Counted from the stretch's first letter, positions 52,417 to 63,982 are shown. The stretch: 64,000 bases of DNA from Ascarosepion bandense (GCA_037127315.1 JBBBDQ010001027.1:3841001-3905000), one strand, 5' to 3'. Program-made: numbers and translations. Notes: generated by a model from the sequence alone, not told the origin.

Positions 52417-52984
52417 CAACGAAATCAATCAAAATCCTGTGGGCCCAACAGCCGTACAAAAATCTGCTAAAAAATTAATTTATGCTTTCGGCAATGTCCG
52501 ACCATACAATCAAGAAGCTCCTGTGAAATAAGGAATTATTTTAAATATCATCATTTTTCCGTGACCCTAAATGAAAAAGAAAAAACAGAAGGAGAAGTGC
52601 TGAAGATCTTATCAAATTCAGGGACTGATCAGTTTATTAATTATATGAAGCTTATAAAATGGGGGGTACCAACCGAAGAGCTAGCTTGGCCCATTCTGGT
52701 ACCCCCGGAGAATCGCCACAGCCAACAAAGAATAATAAAATTAGAATATAGAAATGATGTTAGCATCAAGAAATAGAAAGTATGATTAAAATAAAATATA
52801 AACATGAAATGAGATACATAGAAACAGAATCATATTTTTATCGGATACTCATATTTGAATAGATGCTGCGTTTATTTGTTTAACAGTATATTTATTTGTT
52901 TCCATCTACTGGCCCGAATATTCGATTAATCTTATTAAAGAACCCGCGCTCTCTAGCAGCATTCGAAACTTTGTCCCTCTGGGT
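52417..52984. other. Intergenic with a foldback and a repeat F trace
   Basis: GGGGGGTACC (52661-52670) faces GGTACCCCC (52698-52706). 52832-52930 is a diverged repeat F piece. The 71-aa plus frame at 52561-52776 has no recognised domain. Confidence 0.45.
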
Positions 52985-53095
52985 AGAGAGAAATTGTTCC
53001 GTGCATGGAATACTGCTGTTATACATGGTCCGAAGCCCCTGCTGTTCATCTCAGTGTTCTTGAAAGGCTCCAAAAATGGCTTTTCAGAATACAAG
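52985..53095 (+). mobile_element. LINE-A internal scrap
   Basis: GTGCATGGAATACTGCTG, TGGTCCGAAGCCCCTGCTG and CTCAGTGTTCTTGAAAGGCT correspond to the CMEYCCHLWSGAPAVLLSVLDKL stretch of LINE-A. No tail. Confidence 0.7.
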
Positions 53096-53386
53096 CAACT
53101 ATTAATATTTTTTAAATATTTAATTAAATTTTTTAATCCTTTTTAAAACATTCGAAATTTTGATGAAAAATCTTGCATTGCTTGTGTCAGCGGATGTATT
53201 ATAAATTATCACAGCAAATTTTAGCGTCTTTTTTTGTGGTGTCAGTCATTAATTTGGGAATTCTTGCAAAAATAAAATAATTGTCGGATTTTAATTAAAT
53301 TTTTAGAACTTATTCACGGATAAATATAATTACTTTTGATTTTTTTTTCCTTTAGAAAATCTTAGTAAAAATCTTTTTGCGTGTGT

Positions 53387-53486
53387 TTCACCACACTTAA
53401 TTTTATGAAAATTCACCACACTTAATTTTATGAAAATTCACCACACTTAATTTTATGAAAATTCACCACACTTAATTTTATGAAAA
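53387..53486. repeat. 25-bp minisatellite, four units
   Basis: TTCACCACACTTAATTTTAT plus GAAAA, repeated four times without change. Confidence 0.95.
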
Positions 53487-53573
53487 CATGCAAAATTTAG
53501 CGTGATAATTTTTTGTGAATAGTTAAAAGCAGAACTCTTTGAACAATTTAGATATTCATTTTTTTTCTTGTTA

Positions 53574-54362
53574 CGGACCTGAAGGAGACCACCACCGCCT
53601 TTAAATTTGTTGTTTTTCATCTTTTTTTACTTTTTTCAGTGCAGTCTTATCGGTTACTACATAAAGTTTCCGGTTATCAAAAAATGTGAAGAAATTTCAA
53701 TATTTAAAAAATTTTAGGAGGGCTCACTTTCTCATACAACGTTATAGTAAATCAATCCTCCATTTTGGAACCACTCACGTTGGAATCGCTTTGTTTTGTT
53801 TTTTCGTTTTTTTGTTTTTTGTGGGGGGGGGGGGGGACGAGTTGTTGCTCTTGTTTTTGTCTTTTTCAAGTTTTCTTTAGTTCTTACGATGGCATCTTCC
53901 TTGGAAAGGAATTCAGTTGTTGAATATGTGCAAGCAAAAATGTTAATTGCACAGGATCGATTTACTATAAGGTTGTATAATAAAAGTGAACCCCCCTCCA
54001 AATTGTTTAAATATTGAAATTTTTACAAATTTTTTTTTGTCAATCGGAAAGTTTAGGGTTTAATCGATGAGATTGCACTGAAAAAAGTACAAAAAAATTG
54101 ATAATCAACCAATTTACAGGTGGTGGTAATATCGTACCGGCAAGTGGTTCCATAATGGAGGATCGATTTAGTATAACGTTGTATGAGAAAGTGAACACCC
54201 CACTAAAATTGTTTAAATATTGAATTTTTTTTTTCAAATTTCTTTTGATAATTGGAAACTTTATGTAATAACCGATAAGACAGCGCTGAAAAAGTTAAAG
54301 AAAAAAAAAAAAAGGAAAGAAAAATAACAAATTTAAATGTTTGTAGTTTCCTTCAAGTCGAC
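53574..54362. repeat. Large foldback with three related arms
   Basis: The left arm (53574-53785: GGACCTGAAGGAGACC, CAGTGCAGTCTTATCGG, CTCACTTTCTCATACAACG, AATCCTCCATTTTGGAACCA) is matched in reverse complement by 54130-54362 and again, less completely, by about 53940-54090. Arms are about 210-230 bp. A G(13) run near 53823-53835 lies in the loop. No coding similarity. Confidence 0.75.
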
Positions 54363-54590
54363 CTTTTTTTTTCTTTTTTTTTTTTTTTGTAAAATCGAAC
54401 CGTGTCTTACAAAAAATCTGTTCCGAATCAAAAATAAAAAAAAATGCAATAAAAGTAAGACATTATTTAATTTGAGAAGTTTTTAATTGCTTTTAATTAA
54501 TAAGGAGAGTATCATCTTATAAACATCTGAAAAATACGTGAAAATTACGTTATATTTTTTTTTTTTAGTCTAATAGAACTTCCATCATAT
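54363..54590. other. AT-rich spacer
   Basis: No recognised feature. Confidence 0.4.
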
Positions 54591-54890
54591 CAGACAGTTA
54601 AGTGTCATACGTGATACACGCTTTGGGCGATCCTGTCTCTTTCGAGACATGACTGACTAGGCAGAAGATTATCTCGCAGTAGGTTGCCATTGCTTTCTGC
54701 GGTAGACTGGTTGCCAGCCAAGGCTATAGAACCCAATCTGTCCTATTATTTAACTCATAACTGGAGGGAAAGACGAATTAATACCTTTCCAAAGGGTATT
54801 TGTGCGTAAATGAATGCAAGGAATTCAACTGGAATTTGAACTCGGCTCCCGATTTTTCGTTCCGAGTCGATATCCACTACACCACAGCTC
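54591..54890 (-). mobile_element. SINE1 copy, near full length
   Basis: Antisense. From the left: CAGACAGTTAAGTGTCATAC (tail), GACATGACTGACTAGGCAGA, ATTATCTCGCAGTAGGTTG, CTTTCCAAAGGGTATTTGTG, then the head with B box complement GGAATTTGAACTC and A box complement CCACTACACCACA. Confidence 0.88.
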
Positions 54891-55640
54891 AAAAAATAAT
54901 TCGAACTATAACATTCCATGAATCACAAAAAGTTTTGGCGAATATAGCCGAAGTGCTCCAAAAGTGACAAAAATACACCAAATTCAGTTAGTCGAAAATC
55001 GCAGATTTGTAGATCACAAAATCCTACTTCTGCCGACATAAAAATATATATGTAAAAAATAGCCCCAAGGCCCAGTCTAAAAAAATGTAAGTCGGGAAAA
55101 CATTTGATTGGTGAAATTATTTGCATGACGTTCTTTATATAACGAGAGGAAGTCACGCGAGTTTTCCGTTTTTGCTGACCGGTAACGCGAGATGACGATA
55201 GGCTGTCGCCATTTTCCTCACTAGGTAATCACTTGAAGTTCTCTTTAATACAAGGTACCAATAAAGTCACTATACAACTGTATAGCATATCTTTTACCAT
55301 TGGATATGCAATACCGTATCAATAATTAATTTATTATTATTTACAATAGCATTTTATTGTTATTAACCAGAATCAAGCAGAACCATTTTAATAATAAATT
55401 TCTGGACTTTTTATTAATTTCTTTGTCGTAAATTGTTATTGGGAGTATACTGACTGTATTGCCACCCTGTAGTGTAAATTGAATATTTCAATGGCAAACC
55501 CGCTCTAGACTGAAAATTTCTGCTAAATGTTTGGGACATAAAGAAATTATCCAAACATGGTTCGTTTCGGATAGCCATTTTAAAATTTAAATTGATGTTC
55601 TGCAAATAATATGTAGGTTGTTTATACACTGTTTTTAATT
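54891..55640. other. AT-rich intergenic stretch
   Basis: No supported gene. Short minus-strand frames (54923-55156, 55414-55629) have no domain signature. Confidence 0.45.
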
Positions 55641-57029
55641 CTCTTGGAACCCATAGGTACCTCTATGCCATTGCCAAAAAACAGCATATGATATTAAAAG
55701 GGTTCAAACTTAATAAAAACGAAGTTTTATCACCCAAATGTGTGTGCTATTATTAAAAAGATCTTTTCTTTTTAATTTTAATCCTTTCTGACACGTTTGA
55801 AATTTCAGTTATTTTTTTTATTGCTTTCGTCATCGATTCACGCCATGTTTGCGTCATTTGACTATTAAGAAAAACGTTTACGCAAGTCGTTTTTTGGCAT
55901 TGAAAGACACATTAATTTGAAAATTCTTGCAAAAATTGTCTGATTTTAATAAAACTTACAGAACTTATTCACAATTGAATTAAATTATCTATTAATTATC
56001 AATTATTATTTTTAGAAAATCTTCATAAAAGTAGTTTTTTATACATCTGTTTTCTCCTCCCTTCCAAATAAGTGCATAACACTTCTAGAAATACATTACT
56101 TACCCCAATTTTTTTTAATAAATGATTAAATCCAGGACTCATTGGGGAATGTGTAAATCATGTAATTTTTTTAATTACGAGACAATTTTTCCGAAAATCT
56201 GCTCCAAATATAAAATCAAAAATGTATTAAAGCTACGCTATTTTTAATGTAGATAAACTTTCAATTGATTTTATAAATAATAGAATATCATATTCTGAAG
56301 TGAAGAAAAAAAAATCCGACAAATAATGAATTTTTATAAAAATTGTTTTCATTTTTTTCTTTGCTAATAAAAGTTTTAAACATCTTTTTAAATTTCTTCC
56401 AGTGACTCAGTGTCTTCGGTTATTAATTCGTTAAAAATAGACTTTATTTACAAATCGGAAATTCATAAGCTTAAGATAAGCTTTATGTCTTAAATTTCAT
56501 AAAGTAAGGAATTACTTTTGTGTGAAATCAGATTAAGGTAAGTTTCAATTTAAACAATTGACTATAAAAAAGTCTCTGCAATGTTTTGTTTTTTTTTAAA
56601 CAGAAAGTTGGCTACTGTTGACGTAACTTGTCAATAAATCAAAAATTTCAAAAAATGGCGGAAAATTTAAAGTTTGTTTTTTTTTTTTTTTTTCGTTTTT
56701 TTTTCCGAAATATTTCGGATTCCAATCGATATAATTTCAGTTTAAAATACACCAGTGTATTTTGATTACTGGAATTACTAACTTTAATCCCTTGGCTTTC
56801 AAATAAACCTAATTTTAAAGCTTGAAAATAGAGTATTTATTATAAAATTTTCATTTTAAATTTACGTATCTAAAAATTTATTGGACGTACCTACTTAATA
56901 GAAATCATTTAGAATTAAGATTTTTAAAATAATTTCCAATTTTTTTTTATGTTAAACTACACATTTTCTTTTACTATGGAAACTTATAAGAAACTTATTA
57001 AAAGGTCACACGTTTCAAGGGTTGTTCCC
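55641..57029. repeat. Segment S, copy 2
   Basis: Diverged, collinear relative of 34260-35850: AAACTTAATAAAA near the start, GATTTTAATAAAACTT, TCTGCTCC, then AATGGCGG and TATAATTTCAGTT with CACCAGTGTATTTTGATTAC. Purely non-coding. Confidence 0.6.
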
Positions 57030-57735
57030 CTTCTTCTTCTATGTGCCCTGTCCCTTCAGGACGTAGGCGATCATAGTTCTCCACGTCTCCCTATTCCTTG
57101 TGGCTCTTAGTATGTCTGCTCCTGTTGCTCCTGGCAACCCCCGTTCCGTCATCCACCTGATCAGGCCCTGCAAATATGTTATCAGCTGCCTTCCTCTGTC
57201 TCTCTTTCCTTCTATCTGGCTAGTCAGTATCAGGTTCTCCAAGTTCTGCTTCCTCATTGCATGTCCCAGGAACTTCAGTTGTCTCTTCCTGATGCTCAGT
57301 ATTCATTTCCTTTTTGTTGTCATTCTTTCCAACACCTCATCGTTGCTTGCATGCTCAGTCCACGATATCCGCAGCATCCTTCTGTAGAACCACATTTCGG
57401 CTGCTTCCAGTTTTGTCCTCATTTTCGATGATATTGTCCAGCATTCACTGCCGTATTAAAGAACTGACATCACATAGCAATCCAGCACTCTTTTCTTTGT
57501 TTCTAGTGAAATTTTCTTGTGTGTTAGTACTTTGCTCAGCTTCTGGAATGCGTCCTTTGCCATGCCAATTCACCTTCGTATCTCTGTATCACACTTTCCA
57601 TATCTTGTTAGAACACTTCTTAGGTATTTAAATTTTTGTACTTGCTTGATTCTGGTATCCCCCACCTCTATTTGTTGGGTTACGTCAATTTTTGGTCACC
57701 ATACTTCAGATTGATAACAGGTGCTGTCATCGTCC
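57030..57735 (-). pseudogene. RTE-like LINE 3' part, antisense
   Basis: The minus strand encodes, in shifted frames, the PFLLS-type region through KVLTHKKISLETKKRVLDCY-like sequence, AEMWFYRRMLRISWTEHASN, KRQLKFLGHAMRKQNLENLI, LTSQIEGKRDRGRQLITYLQ and MIAYVLKGQGT. The (AAG)n tail is at 57031-57042. Same family as 8.6-9.6 kb; it separates segment S copies 2 and 3. Confidence 0.82.
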
Positions 57736-58150
57736 ACTTGAAAGGTCAACGAGTCAGACCTTTGTGGTTAAGAAATACTTTTATTCTAAATTTCATGCCA
57801 TAAACAAGTAATATTTGTTTTAAATCAGATTAATTTAACTTTAATTTTGCTAATTTTCCAAAAATAACGAGTAAGAGATGTATATTTTACTTTTGCAAGA
57901 TTTTTAAAACCGAGAATTAACTTTTGTTCACAAATGTGTCGATCACTGAAAAAATTGGCCGAAAAATTGAAAGTTAAAAAAAAACAAAATCTCAAAATTT
58001 TCGATTCCAATGAATATAATTTCTGTTAAAAAATACACCAGATTGTTTTGCTTACTGGAAATAGTAAATTTAATCATTTATCTTTCAAGTACGCTAAAAT
58101 TAAAGTTTCAAGAAAAAGTTTTTTTAAAATTCAATTTAAAACTTAGGTAT
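57736..58150. repeat. Segment S, copy 3
   Basis: Closely follows 35455-35850: GTGGTTAAGAAATACTTTTA, AAATCAGATTAATTTAACTT, GCAAGATTTTTAAAACCGAG, TGTGTCGATCACTGAAAAAA and TTTTGCTTACTGGAAATAGT. Non-coding. Confidence 0.7.
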
Positions 58151-58604
58151 TGAAAATGGAGTACCGACCGTAAAATATTTGGCGAAAACATAATCCTACT
58201 TGCTTTAAATTGTGGAAAGCATTTGAAAATAAAAAAAAAAAGAATTTGATAACTTCCAATTCTACATTCGTAAAATCAAAAGGATATCAACGCGAATTAA
58301 AAAACTTTAAGTTTTTTAAAAAATTACAAAATTAGAAATGTACACATTGCAAAGAGCAAGTTAAAAAAAAAAAAGTGAGGGGAAAACATTCGATTTGTCT
58401 GGAATTGAGTTTTGCCAAATGAGCTCCTGGAGGTTAATGGTGTGGGCTGGCGTCAAATATTTAATGTCCATATCTTTCTCGCTTCCTCAAAGGCGTAACA
58501 GGACATGGATAAGGTGACGTGTGGCAGGGTTCTTTCGTTTCTGCCGTCTACTAACGACTATCGTTCGCTCTATTTTTCTCCTACGCTCGTTCTCTTTCTC
58601 TCTC

Positions 58605-58605
<1 letters not shown>
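58151..58605. other. Intergenic stretch
   Basis: AT-rich, then a GC-richer 58380-58570. No recognised gene. Confidence 0.45.
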
Positions 58606-58648
<43 letters not shown>

Positions 58649-60150
58649 ACTCTTTCTCTCACTCTCATTTTCTCTTTCTCTGTCTTACACATTCTCTCTC
58701 ACACCCTATCACATAGTCTCATGTCCTCTCTCCCACACACTCGGACTCTCTCTCTCTCTCACACACTCGGACTCTCTCTCTCTCTCACACACACTCGGAC
58801 TCTCTCTCTCTCACACACACTCGGACTCTCTCTCTCTCACACACACTCGGACTCTCTCTCTCTCACACACTCGGACTCTCTCTCTCTCACACACTCTGAC
58901 TCTCTCTCTCTCTCACACACTCTGACTCTCTCTCTCTCTCACACACTCTGACTCTCTCTCTCTCACACACACTCTGACTCTCTCTCTCTCACACACACTC
59001 TGACTCTCTCTCTCTCACACACACTCTGACTCTCTCTCTCTCACACACACTCTGACTCTCTCTCTCTCACACACACTCTGACTCTCTCTCTCTCACACAC
59101 ACTCTGACTCTCTCTCTCTCACACACACTCTGACTCTCTCTCTCTCACACACACTCTGACTCTCTCTCTCTCACACACACTCTGACTCTCTCTCTCTCAC
59201 ACACACTCTGACTCTCTCTCTCTCACACACACTCTGACTCTCTCTCTCTCACACACACTCTGACTCTCTCTCTCTCACACACACTCTGACTCTCTCTCTC
59301 TCACACACACTCTGACTCTCTCTCTCTCACACACACTCTGACTCTCTCTCTCTCACACACACTCTGACTCTCTCTCTCTCACACACACTCTCTCTCTCTC
59401 TCTCACACACACTCTGACTCTCTCTCTCTCACACACACTCTGACTCTCACTCTCTCTCTCACACACTCTCTCTCTCACACACTCTCTCTCTCACACACTC
59501 TCTCTCTCACACACTCTCTCTCTCACACACTCTCTCTCTCACACACTCTCTCTCTCACACACACTCTGTCTCTCTCTCACACACTCTCTCTCTCACTTTT
59601 AGTCTCTCTCACTCTCTATCTCTCACTCTTTCTCACTTTTTGTCTTTCTCTCACACACTCTCTCACACACTTTCTGTCTCTCTTTCTCTTTTCTCTCTCT
59701 CACACACTCTTTCTCTTTCTGTCTCTCTCTCTCACGCTGTCTTTCTCTCTGTCTCTCTCTCTCTCACGCTGTCTTTCTCTCTGTCTCTCTCTCTCACTGT
59801 TTCTCTCTGTCTCTCTCTCTCTGTCTTTCTCTCTGTCTCTCTCTCACGCTGTCTTTCTCTCTGTCTCTCTCTCTCACGCTGTTTCTCTCTCTCTCTCTCT
59901 CTCACGCTGTCTTTCTCTCTGTCTCTCTCTCTCACGCTGTCTTTCTCTCTGTCTCTCTCTCTCACTGTCTTTCTCTCTGTCTCTCTCTCTCCGCTGTCTC
60001 TCTCTCTCTCTCTCACGCTGTCTTTCTCTCTGTCTCTCTCTCTCTCACGCTGTCTTTCTCTCTGTCTCTCTCTCTCTCACGCTGTCTTTCTCTCTGTCTC
60101 TCTCTCTCACTCACTCTCTGCCGTTTTGTTCTCTCTCACTCTCTCTCTCC
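58606..60150. repeat. TA run and CT/CA satellite, several unit types
   Basis: (TA)n at 58609-58645. From 58735 to about 59455 a 26-bp unit TGACTCTCTCTCTCTCACAC (plus ACACTC) repeats about 27 times; the first six units have CGGACT where later ones have CTGACT. 59456-59570 uses a 16-bp ACACACTCTCTCTCTC-type unit. 59730-60110 uses a roughly 30-bp CACGCTGTCTTTCTCTCTGT unit. Open frames on either strand (up to 174 aa) are repeat readings. Confidence 0.93.
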
Positions 60151-60739
60151 AATATGTTGTATGACATGTATATGGTGTCCTATTGGGGTGGGGTTTCATT
60201 TCTTCTGTCCGTTGACGATTGATCACTTTCACTCACTCTCTTATTCTCTTACAATCTCCCACTCTCTCTCTCTCTCATTCTTAAGCGTTAAATTTTTTAA
60301 CGACTTTTCCTTTACTTTCAATTGTATACACATTTATGCAATTCCTTTGGGTTAATCCATTAATCATTTGTTTTAAACACTGTTTTGTGTTCCTTATTTT
60401 TAATCACACACACGAGTCCACTATTGTTTATGGGATAAATATTCCAGGGGTTTTCAAATATTTCATGAAAAACTGGGGATTCCCACAACACTGGGTAAAA
60501 GCACATCGTTTATCAAATTCTATTTTCCAAACTTACCGATGTCATAATCAGGAAAAATTAATGAACTCTGTCAGAAGGTAGTGGCCATATTTAGGAATTA
60601 AAAACATGTCTATATCATCAACTTACACAATATTTGCAATGACCAAACCCAAATCCTTGAACATAGTAATGAATGAAACGCTTGAAACGAATAATCATTT
60701 GCAAAATTTCTAATTAAGAAAATCTTTTTTTTTCTTTTT
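60151..60739. other. Intergenic stretch
   Basis: CT-rich remnants to 60280, then AT-rich unassigned sequence. No supported gene. Confidence 0.45.
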
Positions 60740-60874
60740 TTGTATGCAAGCAAGTTTTACATGGCATGTCTCTCCAGAACATGAGTGATCATGGCTCTCC
60801 ACACGCTCCTTCTATTAGCCCTGAGAACCTTTCTGCCTTTGCCAGGCCTCCAATCCCCTCCATTATGCTATAGA

Positions 60875-61566
60875 CTAGTAGTATAGCCCGGCGTTGCTCG
60901 GGTGTAATGAAAGCTTTAAAACTAATCCATGGTCCTGGAGCTCAGACTCTTTGGACGTTGGCACAAAAGACTAAAAAGCACTAGTTGTTTCCAGTTAAAG
61001 CGAAACCGTAGGCTGAAAGAAAAATGAATGGATGTAAGTCAAATTTTGATTTCCTGGTATCGATATCAAATAAGTTTTTATCGTTGTAAACTGAATTTTG
61101 AAGGCTAAATAAGTCCTCTGAGTAAATGGCTGAGACTAAGAACTACAATTATACCTACTTAGTCAAACCCAAATCAAAAACTAAAATACAAGGGCTGAAA
61201 AAATATAGACATACAGGCAGATAAACACACACACACAAACATCTTGTCTTTTATATATATATAATCAATTTTCTGCACTATTGTAAGAACTCCAACCTTG
61301 AAACTTCTGAATATCGTTTCTTATGTCTTTGTCTATGAGTGCATCAAATTTGATTGAAATCGGACCACTCTTTCTATAGCTCGATTTTTTCGACTATCGA
61401 TTTTTGATATTTATCGGGGGTACCTCGACACAAAACCTAGCTAAAAAACACTCGCAGCCGCTTATAGTACAACTGCGTGAATTTTCAAGAAAATCTGTTC
61501 AGCCGTTTCGGAGTCTATAGGTAACGGACACACACACACAAAGTTCCATTTATAAATAAGTTTAGA
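60875..61566 (-). mobile_element. Helitron-like element, copy 5, complete ends
   Basis: On the minus strand it starts TCTAAACTTATTTATAAATG, preceded by A, and ends CGGGCTATACTACTAG, followed by T, so it sits between A and T with no duplication, as Helitrons do. The GC-rich CCCGAGCAACGCCGGG lies 8 bases before CTAG. Two modules are separated by a short TA run at about 61254-61262. Non-autonomous. Confidence 0.8.
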
Positions 61567-61684
61567 TAGATTCCCACAAGCAAGTCGGATATATGACTTG
61601 CTACCTTTCACTTATCTGTCTTGCCTTTCACCCTCATTATGTATCCAAGAAATTTCAATTGTTCCTTTCTGGTTTATTTTTGTT

Positions 61685-62103
61685 GCTATATTAGATCACT
61701 GGTGCCCTTTAAATATGAATTTACACGAGCGACTAGATTAGCAATTAGGTCTCACCCTTTTACAGTGAAATCGATAAAATGTAACCGCAATTTCTACTCT
61801 AACAGCTTCTTTTCACGCACTTCCCGCCTGTGGAATTCCCTTCGATATACTTGCTTCCTCGACAACTACAATCTCCATGAATTTAAATGTAAGGTCAATA
61901 GACATCTCCTATCACACTAACTCGCATCCATTCTCTCAAACTCTTTTCCCATCTACTCCACCCCCATCCTCGGTATTCTCATCCGTCTATTACCCTCCTC
62001 CTGACATTTCCTATAACTAACCCTTCATCACTTTTTCTTATGTAACCCCCTGCGCAACAGTAGCAGTAGAATGCCTTACTTGGGGTGAGGCGATTTAAAA
62101 AAA
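61685..62103 (+). mobile_element. LINE-A 3' end
   Basis: Encodes RSLVPFKYEFTRATRLAIRS, NFYSNSFFSRTSRLWNSLRY and FKCKVNRHLLSH (stop 61918-61920), then the 3' UTR, CCTTACTTGGGGTGAGGCGA and an A run at 62097-62109. Confidence 0.88.
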
Positions 62104-62200
62104 AAAAAACTTTGCCTTGGAATTCTCAGTATCCTTCTGTAGAACCACATTTCTATTGCCTCCAGTTTCCTGTTCATCAATTAATAAAAGTACTTTTTCA

Positions 62201-62440
62201 GTCATGTCCAACTTTTTTTTACTGGCTCATCAGGTTTTGACTGTTATGATCTCATGTAGGATTGAGCCTAGTACTTCGAAGTTTGAAGAACTAGAAGGCA
62301 TACGTTTGACTCTGTGGATGCCTTGCTGTATTTTTTTCCGCCAATTTAATCCTGCTGCCCTTATATATTGAGAGCTTCGACATTTTTTTTTTATGTTTGA
62401 AGGTATAAAATACTTTTTTATATCCTATTTGTGTGTGTGT
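62201..62440. other. Unassigned sequence
   Basis: Possibly the rest of the RTE-like remnant; no clear match. A CTGATGAG on the minus strand near 62231 has no GAAA in the right place. Confidence 0.35.
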
Positions 62441-62583
62441 GTAAGTAAATAGCTAACCTAGAGCCAACGGACCTACCTAGGTTTCACCTAATGAATCGTC
62501 AGAGCAAGTTGGCCAACTTGCCCTGACGATCCATTAGGTGAAATCTTGGTAGGTCCATTGGCTCTAGGTTAGCTTCTTACTTA
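62441..62583. repeat. Long palindrome (foldback element P, copy 2)
   Basis: Arms of about 62-70 bp with the axis near 62511 (AAGTTGGCCAACTT). Landmarks AGAGCCAACGGACCTACCTA and GGTTTCACCTAAT are shared with 11463-11581. Outer ends are GTAAGTAAATAGCTAACC and its near complement. Confidence 0.88.
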
Positions 62584-62757
62584 TTTATTTGCTCTGCTAT
62601 TGTATTGAGCGCTTTACATGTTAGGTTCCTCATCTCGGGGATTTATTCTTTCGACTAGTACTTTGACTAATGTTCAAGTGCTTAGTTCGTTTCTTCCCGC
62701 CCCCGCCGCGTTTTTACTCGGTGGGTTTTTCGAGACATATTCAAACATAAATTCAAA

Positions 62758-62759
62758 GT

Positions 62760-62791
<32 letters not shown>

Positions 62792-62920
62792 TTTAGAATG
62801 TACAGAATTTTTTAATTTTTTTATATTATTTTTTTTATATTATTTTTTTAAATATAAAAAAATATTTTAAAAAATTCTGTACATGTTCTAAAATATAATT
62901 TATAATACATATTCACAGCT
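62758..62920. repeat. TA run and AT-rich foldback
   Basis: (TA)n at 62760-62786. ATTATATTTTAGAATGTACA (from 62785) faces TGTACATGTTCTAAAATATA (to about 62898), with a T/A-rich loop. The right half resembles 3805-3835 beside the first hammerhead. Confidence 0.65.
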
Positions 62921-62999
62921 CTATATATTATATATCGAGCACTGTTTTAAATTAATGTTTTGGACGTTGTAAAAAAATTTTCGTTCTGTATTCACTCGG

Positions 63000-63030
<31 letters not shown>

Positions 63031-63265
63031 GATTTGTATGAACATTATTTTTGATCGATACTCGTATTTAAGTAGATATTCTGTTTATAATCAAACAGTA
63101 TTATATATTCATATCTACGGCCTGATTATTTTTGGTATTCATATTACGGAAATTACCGAAGATTAATGAAACTGGTTATAAACAACCGACAATTTGAAAT
63201 GATTTGTTTGAACATTATTTTTGATCGATAGTCGTATTTAAGTAGATATTCTGTTTATAATCAGC
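63000..63265 (+). repeat. TA run and repeat F, tandem copies
   Basis: (TA)n at 63000-63025, then F units at about 63026 and 63197 (GAAATGATTTG..TGAACATTAT, CGTATTTAAGTAGATATTCT). The joint contains GAAACTGGTTATAAACAACC as at 24.25 kb. Confidence 0.75.
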
Positions 63266-63355
63266 ATTCCATATACTGTTTGTAAAAAATTTTCATATTT
63301 AATTCGATATCTGAAAATCTTTCTCAACTTTAACCTCGTCTCTGAAGAAGCTTTA

Positions 63356-63719
63356 TCTAAACTTATTTATAAATGGAACTTTCTCTGTGTGTGTCGGTGT
63401 GTCACACACAGACTCTGAAACTATACTGAAATCGGTTCAACCGATTTCAGTATAGTTTCAGAGTCTAAAATCGAAACTGAAATCTGAAATCGGTTCAAAC
63501 TGAAACTGAAAATTTACATAGTTGTACTATAAGCGTCTGCGAGTGTTCTTAGCTAGGTTTTGTGTCGAGGTACCCCCGATAAATATTGAAAATCGATTAT
63601 CGAAAAAATCGGGTTAGAGAAGAAGTGGTCCGATTTTAATCAAATTTGATACACTCATAGAAAAAGACATAAGAAACGATATTCAGAAGTTTCAAGGTTT
63701 ACAATAGTGCAGAAAATCG

Positions 63720-63764
<45 letters not shown>

Positions 63765-63935
63765 CAAGATGTTTTTGTGTGTCTGTTTATCTGTCTGTAT
63801 GTCCTTTATACAAATCGACAATTTTTATTCGATTCTCACCAAACTTCACGCAAATAGTTTTTAGTCTGAGCTCCAGGACCATGGATTAGTTTTAAAGCTT
63901 TCATTACACCCGAGCAATGCCGGGCTATACTGCTA

Positions 63936-63936
<1 letters not shown>
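63356..63936 (+). mobile_element. Helitron-like element, copy 6, with internal perfect palindrome
   Basis: Starts TCTAAACTTATTTATAAATG after an A and ends GGGCTATACTGCTAG before a T. 5' module 63356-63720, TA run 63724-63761, short-middle 3' module 63762-63936 like copy 2. Positions 63410-63466 are a perfect 57-bp palindrome that replaces the GACTCCGAAACGGCTGAACC block of the other copies. Confidence 0.8.

Positions 63937-63941
<5 letters not shown>

Positions 63942-63980
<39 letters not shown>
63942..63980. repeat. TA microsatellite
   Basis: (TG)n-(TA)n run close to the end of the window. Confidence 0.95.

Positions 63981-63982
<2 letters not shown>

Larger units (their letters stand above)
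60740..62200 (-). pseudogene. RTE-like LINE remnant split by two insertions
   Basis: Antisense pieces of one element: 60740-60874 (end of the protein, TGAGTGATCATGGCTCTCCA region), 61568-61684 (CTTTCACCCTCATTATGTAT to TTTCAATTGTTCCTTTCTGG, the IRK-QLKFLGHIMRV region) and 62104-62165 (TCTCAGTATCCTTCTGTAGA, the FYRRMLRI region). They are collinear once the Helitron-like copy and the LINE-A copy are removed. Confidence 0.7.

Noticed and set aside
50744..52459. Two very long minus-strand open frames (551 and 571 aa)
   Set aside because: They consist of SIYL repeats from (GATA)n read through; the repeat has no stop in these frames. No domain, and the same appears in every GATA array.
58505..60164. 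Open frames of 94-174 aa on both strands
   Set aside because: Translated CT/CA satellite.
62200..62240. CTGATGAG on the minus strand as a hammerhead
   Set aside because: No GAAA follows at a suitable distance after a pairable stem II, and no stem III or cleavage triplet.
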